Positions 48,276 through 59,594 of a DNA stretch of 64,000 bases are shown here, piece after piece; positions within the stretch are counted from its first letter, which is position 1, and every line of letters starts with the position of its first letter. Made by a program: the position numbers and the translations under genes. Origin of the DNA: Antilocapra americana (Eukaryota > Chordata > Mammalia > Artiodactyla > Antilocapridae); NCBI GenBank assembly GCA_007570785.1, contig ML664152.1:4182460-4246459 (forward strand). The letters are read 5' to 3'. The notes beneath the pieces are model-generated. The model was not told where the DNA came from, made no database searches, and worked only from the letters and a program-made list of their open reading frames with translations.

Positions 48276-48462
48276 CTTGCACTTGGACGTCGATCACTTC
48301 ATAGATGCGCTTCACCACGCCGTCCAATACCACGGAGACATGGGCCACGGGCATCGGCCTTGGCAGGCCCAGGAGCAGCCAGGACACTGTGGTCGAGGTG
48401 TCCCCCCCAGCTGAGTGCAGGTGGTGGACAGTGGTGTCCAGTGGCTGCAGAGCACTGGTGAC
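48276..48462 (-). CDS. UMODL1: UMODL1 exon: SEA-like module 1, second half
   Basis: A 187-base exon (acceptor ggtttaacag, donor CAAG|gttggg) that joins the preceding exon at phase 0 and leaves at phase 1. It reads VTSALQPLDTTVHHLHSAGG, then a GLPRPMPVAHVSVVLD strand and a VVKRIYEVIDVQVQ helix. It is shorter than the second halves of SEA2 (220) and SEA3 (214). It lacks the G-S-V-V-V cleavage motif seen in SEA3, so this module is probably not autocatalytically cleaved. The donor has gttggg rather than gtaagt, slightly weak but conserved in its GT. Confidence 0.93.
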
Positions 48463-48563
48463 CTGTTAAACCAGGGTCAGAGCATCACATGTTAGAAGGG
48501 CACCCCATCAGATAGACTGGGAGAGGATGGAGGTCCAGAGATGTTATAAGCTGTACACATACA

Positions 48564-48595
48564 AACACACACACACACACACACANNNNNNNNNN

Positions 48596-48640
<45 letters not shown>
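48564..48640 (+). repeat. (AC)n microsatellite containing an assembly gap
   Basis: Perfect AC runs flank ten Ns at 48586-48595, so the true length is unknown. It lies about 100 bases upstream (in gene direction) of the SEA1 second exon. Confidence 0.97.
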
Positions 48641-48730
48641 ATTCTCCTGTGCAAAAAAGAGAAATCTCTACAATATTTTTACTTCTGCCTTCATTCCAAT
48701 AAAAGTCCTGCAAACCAGATTATCAATACT

Positions 48731-49080
48731 TTGGGGCTGAATCGTGTCCCCCCCTCCCCTGACCAAAGCAATCCCCACATTGGAGTCCTAGCCCCCCAGC
48801 ACCTCAGAATGTGACCTTATTTGGAGATAAGGCTGCTGCAGATGTAATTATTAAGATGAGTTCATTAGGGTGGGCCTTGCTCCAATGTGACTGGTGTCCT
48901 TCCACCAAGGAATTTGGATACAGACAGACACTGGCAGAAGGAAACAGTGTGAGGACACAGGGAGAAGCCAAGGAGAGGCCTGACGGGTACCCCTGCCTGT
49001 GCACTCTGCCCCGGCAGCCCTCAAAAGAGACACGGGTCTGTGAGGGAACCCCACCCCTTGCAGCTGACAACAGAGAATCA
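48731..49080 (+). mobile_element. MLT1-type LTR, 3' part lost
   Basis: ggggctgaatcgtgtccccc, gtgaccttatttggagataa and tgcagatgtaattattaaga are in MLT1 order. Confidence 0.8.
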
Positions 49081-49569
49081 GGTCCAGAATTGGGTGTCAA
49101 GTCACGTCTGATATTTTCTCAAGTTTAATGATCCCTTTTCTCATCCCACTTGACTTCCTTTGGCTCCTTTTTGCTTCCTTTTGCTTGACATCTCAATGTA
49201 TTATTTACCTTGGGAAGCCAGGCAAAGCAGCACAACCACCAGGCAGAAGAACCTCACTGAAGCAGGCTTTGCCAAGAAAAAGCTCCCTAGTCTCCCCAGG
49301 GAACCAGAAGATGTTTGGGGGGCACCAAAGCCTATACTCTCCTCGGTAGGCTTGAAACCCTTCATGGGGTTGGCAGAGCAGAAAGCCAACACTGGCCTCT
49401 TGCAAACCCCTTAGTCAGAGCGCCTAGCATTTGCTACAGTCAGGAGCCCATGTGGACAGGCTCCTCTGGCAGGGAGGAACAAAGCCTACACACATGAAAA
49501 GATAAAGGGTGACAGGAGACGGTGACATACAAAAACCAGCAACCACAGCAGCTTAGAACCTACCCAGAT

Positions 49570-49750
49570 CAGCATTATCTTAAGCCCTTTACATGGACTG
49601 TCTAAACCTCACAGCCACTGTCTCAGGTAGGATTATGATTATTCCTGTTGAAGGCACAGAGAGGTTAAGTAACTTGCCCAAGGTCACACAGCTGATGAGT
49701 GACAGTGCTGGGATTTGAATCCAGGCAGTCTGGCTGCAGAGCCATGTTCT
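49570..49750 (+). mobile_element. MIR SINE
   Basis: gagaggttaagtaacttgcc, caaggtcacacagctgatga and gggatttgaatccaggcagt are the MIR core. Confidence 0.92.
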
Positions 49751-50886
49751 TACTGGCCTGCTGTGCATCCAAAACTCTGCAACAAACTGAGGAGAGATAG
49801 AAACCTCTTCCAGTGGGGGCAGTTAAGGACTCTTCTGAGTCAAGGTGATGACTGAGAATACTCTCAAGCCAGCTACTGAATGGCCCAGAGCAAGGGGAGG
49901 GACTGTGCCCTCTGTTTGGGGCTCAGCCCAGCCAACTCTGGGTCTGATGTCATGGCACACGGGACACGTCTGTGGGGCCTGACGGTCAGGCGGGACCAGC
50001 CACAGTGTGTGGAGCCCAGTGCACGAGGCCAGTGCAGCCCCGTGCTCAGGAATCATCCGGCATTTCAAGAGGCAATGGTGAGCATCTCTCCAGGTGTGGG
50101 CCCTTCGGAGCATGTGGAGGATTGTGCAGGTCATTCGCCTGGGAAGCTGGGCCTGAGGCCAGACCACCATGTAGGGCAGGCACCTCACAGCAGGTGACGA
50201 GCAGTGCCTGCCCCTGCCGGCTGGGTTCCTAGGACCTGGGTGGGGGCGTAGGGGACACCCAGCAGGTGAAGGTATCCTGCTGGTTGGAGGCGTTGCTGAA
50301 GTGCCAGAAAGTTTGCTCTGTGTCTAGGCTGGGGCTCCCCAGGGGGCCGGTGTCACCCCTCAGGGGACCTGTGGCTACGCCTGGAGATGGTTTTGGTTGT
50401 CACAGCTGGGCATATTTTGTGCTTAGAGCCAAGCCTGCTGCAAAATCCTATGGGTCAGGCAGCCCCACAGCAAAGACCCGTCCAGCCCCAATAGTGGATG
50501 GTGCCGAAGAGGTGGAGCCCTACCTGTAGGCCCCATCCAGCATCTTCCAAACTGCTGAGATACTCCCTCAATCGGGAGCCAGAACTCGGAATCCCTAAGG
50601 AAGGTACTCGAGGGCACAGCTCCAGGGCCTGAGCCAGCCACACCTAGCACCCTTGTGTTTAAGCCACAGACCCTGGAGAAAGGAGGGATTCTGGGCTTCA
50701 CGCCATGAGGATGCAAGGCTTGTATACTGGGTACCTCAAAACACGCCAAACTGCACACTTCCAAGATTGCATTTTGTTGCATGAAAATCATACCTCTTTC
50801 AAGCCATTTTTAAGGAAGATCTCACATTTGGTTCAGAGGTAGTCACTTGGGGTCACTCATGGAGCCCCTTCTTCCCCCCCACCTAC
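49751..50886. other. Intron between SEA1 exons, nothing found
   Basis: GC-rich. Open frames lack domains. Confidence 0.45.
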
Positions 50887-51008
50887 CATGGAGTGCAGGA
50901 GCCTCATGTGATCCAGAAGCCGTGGGTCTACCTGCCGGAGCTCCTTGAAGTCCATCTTCACCATAACTGTCACGTTGTACCAGCATCCCTCCTGGCTGCT
51001 CTCTGGAG
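50887..51008 (-). CDS. UMODL1: UMODL1 exon: SEA-like module 1, first half
   Basis: A 122-base exon with acceptor ctcacgcag and donor CCATG|gtaggt, entering at phase 1 and leaving at phase 0. It encodes a stretch ending KMDFKELRQVDPRLLDHMRL plus LHSM, with a glycosylation sequon at WYNVTV. The beta-strand then helix pattern (NVTVMVKMDF followed by a leucine-rich helix) and the 1-to-0 phase equal those of the first exons of SEA2 (30037-30149) and SEA3 (15708-15820). I therefore read it as the first half of a diverged SEA-like module. It is the most 5' exon I am confident of. The upstream exon must end at phase 1. Confidence 0.93.
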
Positions 51009-51177
51009 CTGCGTGAGGGTGCGTGGGTGAGCCACAGGCCCAGGACAGGGTGGGGCCGCCAGAGGTCACTGGGGCAGTGTGGCACACTCCCCCACCTCCT
51101 GTCCCCCCTCCTCTCATATCACAGATAATCCTATATGTACTATAGAATATATTATTACATACAATGTATACTAGATG

Positions 51178-51380
51178 GGCTTCCCTGGTAGCTCAGGTGG
51201 TAAAGAATCTGCCTGCAATGCAGGAGACCAGCATTCAATCCTGGATCAGGAAGATCCTCAGGAAAAGAAAATGGCAACCCCTCCCATATTCTTGCCTGGA
51301 TAATCCCATTGACAAGGGATAATCCATGGGATTGCAAAGAGTCAGACACAACTGAGAGACTAACACTTTAATTTCACTTT
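51178..51380 (+). mobile_element. Bov-tA SINE
   Basis: ggcttccctggtagctcagg to gacacaactgagagactaac, in an AT-rich neighbourhood. Confidence 0.92.
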
Positions 51381-51469
51381 GATACTAGAAAATACTGTAT
51401 ATATTATTTATAGTATATAAACTATAATGTATACAGTATAATAGTATCATTATATATTATAGGTAATAT

Positions 51470-51747
51470 ACTACCCCATGGACTATACCGTCCATGGAAT
51501 TCTCCAGGCCAGAATACTGGTGTGGGCAGCCGTTCCCTTCTCCAGGGGATCTTCCCAACCCAGGATTGAATCCAGGTCTCCCTCATTGCAGGCAGATTTT
51601 TTACCAGCTGGGCCACCAGGGAAGCCCAAGAATACTGGAGTGGGTACCCTATCCCTTCTCCAGAGGATCTTCCCAACCCAGGAATCAAACTGGGGTCTTT
51701 TGCGTCACAGCCAGATTTTTTTTACCAGCTGAGATACCAGGGAAGCC
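51470..51747 (-). mobile_element. Two minus-strand Bov-tA heads in tandem
   Basis: One copy runs 51470-51628 and a shorter one 51629-51747. Both end in accagggaagccc on the plus strand, so the head region is duplicated in the same direction. Confidence 0.85.
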
Positions 51748-51857
51748 CTGTAATATAATACAGTAAATTATATATACTATTACTTTATACTATGCTAAGT
51801 TATGTGCTATACCAATAAATAATGAATTACAAGATATATTGCACCATATATAACATG

Positions 51858-52068
51858 ATGCATGCATGCTCAGTTATTCCGACTCTTTCCATGGACCATA
51901 GCCCAACAGGCTCCTCTGCTCATGGGATTTCCCAAACAAGAACATTAGAGTGGGTTTTCATTTCCTTCTCCAGCAGATCTTCCCAAACTAGGAATTGAAC
52001 CCAAGTCTCCTGTGGCTCCTGCTTTGGCTGGCAGATTCTTTACCTCCTAGTGCCACCTGGGAAAACTA
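51858..52068 (-). mobile_element. Bov-tA SINE
   Basis: gcatgctcagttattccgac to agtgccacctgggaaaac. Confidence 0.88.
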
Positions 52069-54735
52069 TATAAAATGTATACAATTATATGTGTTTCCCT
52101 AGCTCTGAACCTTGACAAATGCTTTCTCTTAGGGGTCTGCACTGAGAACCAGGCCATGGACCTGCCAGACGGGGGGTTCCCCATGGGGCTGCATCAGCTG
52201 ACAGCCTGGCACTACCCAGCTCTGACACAGCTCAGCTCCCAGCAAACTGGGAAAACTGGGGTCCCTGCTCTTCCGGGAATGTCTCCCTCAGGGCATCTGT
52301 GAGTACATGATCCCCCCACCAAACCCCGAGGGGTCAGTGGCCAGATATTGATGAGTGAAACAGGCCAGACACAGGCTGTAGGCTCCCTATAAAACCCAGG
52401 CTGCTGCTCCTGAAGACCCACTCCCCCCTCCTCCCAGATCAGGCCCCTGCCTTACCTGGGGCTGCGGGAGCTGAGCAGCGGTGGCCCCCTGATGAGGGAC
52501 AGCACTTCTGAAGACCAGGACAGTCAGCGTCCAGGGTGCACGGCAAGGCAGACGCTTCCAGCCCCACCACTGGGCAGCTCCCAGGTCTGGATGCAAACTC
52601 CTGAGACCGGTTCAGGGCTGGGGGTATAGGTGATGAGGTGATGAGTGATGAGTGGTGTTGGCCCTAGAATCCCCAGTGGGCCACGTGGTGCTGCATCAGA
52701 TGCCTCTGGGCAGAGGGATCCGTCTGCGGCTCCGAGCCACGCGGAGCAGCCCACCCAAGGGCCTTGCCACGCACTGCAGAGCAGCCATTAAGACCTGCTC
52801 TGACTTTAATGTAGTCTGACCAACTTTTCTGGAAGGAGGGCAACTTTGGCTGGGGGCCTGGGTGTCCTCTTTCTCTTGGCCTTAGGAGTCCATGTACAGG
52901 GGGCCCCACCAGCCCCGAGAGGCCCCCTTGCTGCTTTGCATCTTAACAGCTCACTCACTTATCCAGTATTTCCTGAGCACCTACGAGGTGCCAGGCTCAG
53001 CACAGGGTGCACAGGACCCAGCAGAAGGCCAGAGGCAAAGTCTCTGCCTTCAGGATACCTAGATTCCAGTGCTCGGGGGGCAGTGTACAAACAGAACTAT
53101 GGGAGTTGGAGCAGATGAGCACTGTGGGGAGGAAGACAGGGCCCGGGAGCAGTTGGGCAGAGAAGGCTGCACTAGAGAGGAGCGTCTGTAGAGCCAGGGA
53201 GGTGGGGGAGCCTGCAAGCCATCAGCCTTTATGTCTGGACAAGGGGCAGCAGTGTGCAATGAGGAGTAAAGGCAAGATTGATGGCACAGTGGGCAAACAG
53301 GTGGGCTGGGTCATGGAAAACCCTCTGGTGTTGTGCCAAGAGGCCTGGAGGGTCAGGGCAATCCTCCGCTGAAGAGAACACTGTGGCTGCCCAGATTCTC
53401 ATGTTATTCTGACCCCAACTCACGTCGTTATTCCTAGTTGGGGAAGATCTGCTGGAGAAGGAAATGGGAACCCACTCACGTTGTTCTGTGTCTCCATCTT
53501 TCAGGCCCTCACTTGGTTCTCGGGGGCTGGAGCTGCCACACACCGTACGCAGAGTCCCCAGTACCTGCAGCTTGACAAACCACCTTTCCACCCCTTGGCC
53601 AACGCCATGACATCCTCCACACTCTCTGCTCCTCCCCGCCCCTATCCTGCTTCGCTGACCTCCCCGAGGGCAGTCTGACTTGCTTGTCTGAGCTGTGTCC
53701 TGCCTGCTGGGGAGGCAAGGGCCTGTCTGAGAGCCCACTGTGATGATCCAGGTGAGAGATGGGCAGGTGGGACCAGGGAGATGGGTGGAGGCAGCAGAAA
53801 GCCTCCAGTCCTGGGAATATGCAGTGGGAACTGTCCACAGGATGTACTGACAGACGGGGCAAGATGTGAAAGAAGTTTCAGGAAGGCTTCAGGCCTGGGC
53901 ATCCACTTGGCCTCATTCCTGGGAGAAGATGCAGGAACAACAAGCGGAGCCAGGGTTTGGCTGTGCAGATGGGAAGCTTGGCACGCCTTCGGGACCTGCA
54001 CATGGAAATGAGGGCAGCGTGGACTGTCCCCTCCCCTGGTCAATTCCTGGGAGGTTCACTGAGGTCAGGCAGCAAGGCTGCAGGCTGCACGTCTCCAGGG
54101 CCACCGCTCACAACGTGCTCTGCCTGGAGTGATACAGCTCTGGGCAGATGATGCAGACAGGCAGGCAAGAGCCCGCAGGAGGTGAAGACGATGGGGGGGG
54201 GGGGCAGTTGGGGCATGTGGCCAGATGTGATTGGAGCCACCGTGTGAGACTCGGGGGAACTGGTGCCCTGACCCTTAGCCAGAGGCCTGGGGAAGTCATG
54301 AGTGGGCTTTTAAAGAAAAAAGTCTTTTAGAGATCTAAGAAAGGCAGGAATATCGAAGAATCTGCAGGCTCCTAGGGGATCTAGCCAGGAGTCAGGAGGC
54401 CCATATTCAGGGACAGAAAAGCCAGAGGATAGACAGAGCAGGAACCTGCGTGAAGCTAGGTGTGCTATTCTGGAGGCAGGTGACCAGGTCCCATAGCCAA
54501 AGCTATGGGACATTCAGTATCCAGTCATCGGGGGCAGCAGGACTGATCCCCAGGAGAACCTGTGGGTCTGTGCAAGCCCAGCTCTCATGGATGGAGCTGA
54601 GGGCAGCCCAGGACACCGAAGACTTCACAGCCCTGAGCTCCAGGGGGCTAAGAGCAGCGGGTAGCAAAGTACAAGGAAGGTGAGACCCCAGCACCAGCAT
54701 CCGAGAAAGGGCCTACATGAGGTCTGGCTACCCAC
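52069..54735. other. Intron; possible old repeat, otherwise unassigned
   Basis: 52945-53060 (cagtatttcctgagcacctac, ggtgccaggctcagcac) resembles an old MIR/L2-type repeat. A G9 run lies near 54194. No exon recognised. Confidence 0.45.
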
Positions 54736-54859
54736 CCTGGGATAAACGCGCCATGCCAGCCTGAGTGTCACTCAAATCGACCTGGCTCCCGCCCAGATTC
54801 ACGTAAGGCTCTGTGTCCCACAAGACATTCAGAATCACAGCTCTAGGCCCCTCAGACCC
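54736..54859 (-). CDS. UMODL1: Candidate extra upstream exon of UMODL1
   Basis: A 124-base open segment is bounded by a polypyrimidine-AG acceptor (ctgactttccag) and a CAGG|gtgggt donor. Entered at phase 0 it leaves at phase 1, exactly what the next exon at 51008 needs. The 41 codons include the stretch AVILNVLWDTEPYVNLGG, which has no recognisable domain or cysteine pattern. It is not the WAP or EMI domain expected immediately upstream, so it would have to be an additional or alternative exon, or a chance open frame. The same frame stays open upstream into the intron, which weakens the case. Transcript data would decide. Confidence 0.4.
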
Positions 54860-55680
54860 CTGGAAAGTCAGAGGAGGTAACAACCACACTCTGGAAGGAT
54901 GCCTACAGAGCTGGGGAGGACCCGCCCCTGGGGGGCTTGTGGGCTTGCCCGGTGGAAGGGAAGTGCTGGGTATTGATGATGGACCTCTGGGGTCCCCAGG
55001 GCTCTCTGCAGGATGCTCCACAGACAGAAAAGAGGGGGTGGCCCCCTCCTGCCACCAGGGCGGCTGCATCGGCCAAGGAAGAGATTTAGCCACCAAAACA
55101 CATGCAGAGAGGGGCCCCGTCAGCTCTCTCCTTGTGGAAGCTGAGTCCAGGCTTGGCGGGCACTCTCAGGAGTGTTCTCCTCTCCATGCTGCCCTTGGCT
55201 CCTTCCTCACTTCCTAGTTGTCTTGGTGGCTAATTGATGTCTGAAGCCCTGGAGAAGCGGCCACACAGGGAGGGTTTGGGGGGCATGAAGAACACGCATG
55301 CAGGGCAGCCCGAGAGGCGGCACTGGGATGGAAATGTGGGAAGCCCTGGAGGGCCACCAACCAGACATCTGGAGCTCTGTGGTTTGTCGCCCATCATAAA
55401 AGCCAACAACCTCAGCACTGAAGGTACTTGAAACATGAATCTAAATGTATTAGTAACCTGGGCTCCTGGGACAGAAAAATGATGTTACAGTGGGAATGGA
55501 AATCCAAATAAAGCGTGGAGTAGAGCTGACAGCAAGGCACCAGAGTTGGTGCTTACTGGTACATGCACCCTGGAAATGTCAGAGCTAACATTAGGGACTC
55601 AGGGAGAGGAGGAGGGGGACCGACTTTACTGTCTTTACAAATCTTTGTCTGGAAATCTAAAATTATTCTAAACCAAGAAG
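54860..55680. other. Upstream intron, nothing identified
   Basis: Open frames on both strands but no domain. Confidence 0.45.
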
Positions 55681-56066
55681 GATGAGCACTGAAGAATTGG
55701 ACCTTTTGAACTGTGGTGCTGAAGAAGACTCTTGACAGTCCCTTGGACAGCAAAGAGATCAAACCATCCTAAAGGAAATCAACCCTGAATATTCATCGGA
55801 AGGTCTAATGCTGAAGCTGAAACTCCAATCCTTTGTCCACCTGATGCGAAGAGCCGACTCATTGGAAAAGACTCTGATGCTGGGAAAGAGCAAAGGCAAG
55901 AGGAGAAGGGGACAACAGAAGATGAGATGGTTGGATGGCATCATCGACTCAACAGACATGAGTTTGAGCAAGCTGTGGGAGTAGGTGACAGACAGGGAAG
56001 TCTGGGGTGCTGCAGTCCATGGGGTTGCAAAGAATCAGACATGACTGAGAGACTGAACAACAAGAG
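55681..56066 (+). mobile_element. BovB 3' fragment
   Basis: ctgaagaattggaccttttg, agagtc-type blocks, gatgagatggttggatggca, ending gactgaacaacaagagg. Confidence 0.9.
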
Positions 56067-58013
56067 GTTTATCTGAATGAAAGGAAAATACAGGACACAA
56101 AGAAAAATTGACTTCCAAAATAGTTGCTTGATCATAATAGAAGTGCTTTCAAGTTAAAGTTTGTCTTAATTTGAAGGCTGCTGGTAGTTTCTCTCTGTCC
56201 CTCAGGGCTGTCCAGCTTACGGAGAGCCCAAGAGAACAATCAACAGTTCCAACTTGGTAGAAAGTTAAAAATCTGCTTCTTCTTCCCAAACTCAACATAA
56301 ACAATGACTCTGGACTGCCCAGCACCTGGCAATCCCACGTTAGTCATGGTTCAATGAGATAAGGCAGAGCTTTCTATCTGAGCCACAGCCCTGAGGACTC
56401 TCCAGGGCTGGGGAATCTGATCCACTCTGGAATAATCAGACTATAATCCTCCTCAGAATCCTCCTCAGAATCCTCTTCCCTCAAAGGGATCCTGGCCATC
56501 AGCCCAGGAGATGGGAAGTTTGGGATAGGCTTCCAGTCCTGCGGGGTCCTAGGCTTGTCATGTGAAGGAGACCAGCCATGCAAGAACTGCAGGTAGTGAG
56601 TGTCCGCTGCGACTCTTGGTCCTCCTCTGAGGAATCCATCCCGGGTCAATATTCCAACTTGTGTGTGGCCATGTTTGCACCATACGTTACTCATTGAAGC
56701 ATTATTTATAATAAAAAAAAATTGGAAACTACGAGATGTTAGGCGGTAGGAGATTGCTTAGTGCTGCTCCATCCCTATGAGATAATGCCTTCTGGGCATT
56801 AAATCATGCTGGAGAACGATCCACTGACATAGAGATGTTCCAGATAAATTGCCAAGGGGTGAAAGCGTGCTACAAAGTGTCTTCAACAGAAGTGACGATA
56901 CTTTTGTAAAACGTCTGCCCTGAAGGAAACTAGAAGAAAATGTTAATAGTGGTTATTCTTGTGGGACAAAGAGGGGGCTGATTATGAGCCATTTCCCTTT
57001 GTGTTTTTTTCTTTTCTTTGTTTCTAAATTTTCTCTATAGCTTGTGTATTCGTTTTTGTGTTTTAAGAAGACATTTAAGTAAAACCATGTATGGCTTATT
57101 ATTGCTTTCAAAATGTGGGATTTAAAAAACTGAAAAGGTCATCTAGACTGGAAAACATACCGCATGTTCTCATAATGCCCTTCCCTGTTTTAGGTCCTTG
57201 GCTGTTGAGTGGGAGGAGAAAGAAGAAAGCAAGGCTAAGGTTGTGGTGCTGCTGAGGATGAGATCTCTGAGCTGAGGCTGCCGAGACGTGAGGAGCCCCA
57301 CCCCCAGGTGAGCCGCTTTCTGCCCTCCTCCTTGCCCAGACGCCCTGGCTCCTCCTGTGGCCACCACGTCCAGGGTCTGGTCTCTGCCTGGTTCTCTGAT
57401 GGGCAGCCCCAGGCACAGGCCTCAGTGCATTCCTTCCAGAGACTTCTCACTTCCAGTTCCAAAGAGCCAGGCTGTCAGCAGGCATCACTGAACCAACTTA
57501 GATCCAACATTCAGGCTTTGATCAGAGAAGCCAAGCAGGCTTGGAGAAAATTGAGCTGCTGGTACTCATGGCGTAAACTCTTCCAACCGGGTACTTTCCA
57601 GCTGCCCACGTGGTGCCCCTGAGCTTGGAGGTGGGGGAATCAGATGCTCACCAAGGGCCTCACAAGCTGTAGCGAACAAGCGCTGCCGGTCCCCACCCCA
57701 GCTCTGCGGTCACACACCAGCCCCCTCAGCAGCTGCGGTGCCCAGCGGGGTCCAGGCACCAAACCAGGACTTTCCCAGTGGGCTCTGGGCCCAACACCAC
57801 ACACTGAACCCCATGGGGGTCAGGGAGACTCGCCCGAGTCTGCCCCATGTTGGTCAAGGCACTCGTCTTCCCCGGGCTGTGTCCCCATCAGCTCCTGCCC
57901 AGTGGTGACGAGGAATCTCCACTGACCATTATAAGATGCCCTCAGTCAAGGCCCGTTTCCCTCGCTCTTCTCCATCCTTCGGGGATCCTGACTGGCTCCT
58001 CTCCATGCTGCTT
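56067..58013. other. Intron with old LINE-like segment
   Basis: 56693-57090 (AT-rich, gcattatttataataaaaa and onwards) looks like an old LINE 3' end. 56440-56480 holds a short tandem repeat of cctcctcagaat. No WAP or EMI exon found. Confidence 0.45.
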
Positions 58014-58262
58014 CTGGAGTGACCCTTATAAGGTCCAGGTGGACTGTGGACCCCCCCACCCCATCTCAGCCCCCTTTGTGGGGCCTGGGGGGCCTTCTGG
58101 GTGAGTGCTCTTTCCATCACTCCCAACACCTCCACCCAGTCCCCACCCTCAAACTCCAGTCACCCCACAACCTGCAGTTCCCACAGCAGATCTGCCCACG
58201 GGACTGTAGCTGGAATGTTCTAGGCCTCTCTCACCTGGTGAGTTTCTATTTAAAAGTGCTAG
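58014..58262 (+). repeat. Left copy of a 249-base direct repeat around an LTR
   Basis: Matches 59594-59842 at a constant offset of 1580 with no gaps. I count 10 differences (about 4 percent). It ends exactly at the LTR 5' boundary. Confidence 0.95.
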
Positions 58263-59594
58263 TGCCAGGAGCCGTCAGGATGCCCCCTCACTCGGATGAC
58301 AAAGTCACGAGACTGAGAAGGAAACTGCAAAGTGGATTTTCCTTTGGGGCATCCCAAGGCAAGGCCCCTCCTGGTATTTTTCTTGGGAAGTTCTGTTTAT
58401 GCTCATCTGTTTATATTTTAGCTCATCTCAGATCAGTCCCAGTTAGAAAAAATCCATCCTGAGATAATTCCCTCAGACCTTATTTCCCTCAGAGGATCCA
58501 GAAGGCAGATTCCCTTTCCCAAGGACTAAGGAGGAATAAGGGACACTTAAATAGATTACTATACCTCCTACTAGTTACTGGGGAGTTTACCAAGAGTTCT
58601 CTGGGGGTCATGGCAAAGCCACCACCAGAAGGGCTCGTACTTGGGTCACCTTTCCACATCCCACTCCCCCAACCACTCCACGGAAGAGGTTCCCTTCCTT
58701 GAAAATACCAGACTGGAATGGGACTTAGGAATGCTCATAACTGTGACCAGCATAGTTGGAGACACTGATTGCTTTAGGATAGTGTAGACATAGGGATTCC
58801 TTTTAGTAGTTGTAAGGTTAATAGGGTTTCATTGTTAAAGCAGTGCTGCTAAACTGTCTCTTTGTCTTCTTTACTCTTTCCTTGTAAAAACCAAAATAGG
58901 TTAATAGAATAAAACAGTTTCAAGCTTAAGCCCCTCTTTCTAGCTTCTACATAGTTGCACCTTGTCAGGGAACATTTGGCAGGAGGCTTTCTGTGTCAAT
59001 CCCTGAATATTCAGAGATGAGTGGAGAGGCACACCTTTTCCAGGGACAAAAGAAATGCATACATTCTTAAAGTAAAGTAACCGTTTACAGCCTTCTTCCC
59101 TCTTGATATAGAAAGTGAGTTTTTACAACCCCCCCTCTTTGAGATAGATTCTAGCCCTATGTTTCCTGGAACAGTTGCAAGATTCTTATCTTTGCTGAAA
59201 AGGCTATCTTGTAAGACAGTGTATATATGCCCACATTATGCTGAATAAAAAGTATGCTAGAGACATTCAAATGGTAAAGATACTATTGTTAAGTCTAATT
59301 ATGCAGAAATCCGACCTTTTGCAAGGAAACTGAGCTTAACATTAAAGTTGCTGATGGTAGGCATAAAACAAAAGATTGCATAAAATAGTTGTGATGTAAT
59401 GGAGATTTTTTTTGGCTATAAAACTGTAAACTAACAAAAATAAAGTGAGAACCTTCTCCATCACCTTTTGGAGAGACTTCTCCATCACCTTACAAAAGTA
59501 ACAGCAATAAAGAGAGACTGCTTCATCACCACACACCGACTCAGCTCAGTTCTTCCGACGATGCCACTCATCCCTCAAGACCCCCGGACCCTGC
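58263..59594 (+). mobile_element. Class II LTR, 3' end truncated by 18 bases
   Basis: Homologous along its length to the LTR at 26309-27657, with promoter (ctataaaa near 59416) and polyadenylation signals preserved. The 5' terminus is intact (tgccaggagcc). The 3' terminus stops at ggaccctgc, without the final 18 bases ending in CA. The right flank is a copy of the left flank, not a simple 6-base target duplication. Confidence 0.93.

Larger units (their letters stand above)
7316..51008 (-). other. UMODL1: UMODL1 (uromodulin-like 1) gene body, partial
   Basis: Thirteen minus-strand exons are chained by canonical AG/GT sites and matching phases. Together they give 933 codons without a stop. The domain order SEA-like, EGF, FN3, SEA, EGF, Ser/Thr/Pro linker, FN3, SEA, EGF, ZP start is the one I recall for UMODL1 (olfactorin). 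That protein is a predicted type I membrane glycoprotein of the uromodulin/ZP family, described in olfactory and vomeronasal neurons. The N-terminal signal peptide, EMI and WAP exons and the C-terminal ZP remainder plus membrane anchor are not in the window, so introns larger than 7 kb are expected at both ends. No promoter or polyadenylation site of the gene is visible. Identification rests on recognised sequence and architecture; no database search was run. Confidence 0.93.

Noticed and set aside
48492..48814. Val-Cys or Thr-His repeat proteins around the N gap
   Set aside because: Products of the AC microsatellite on the two strands.
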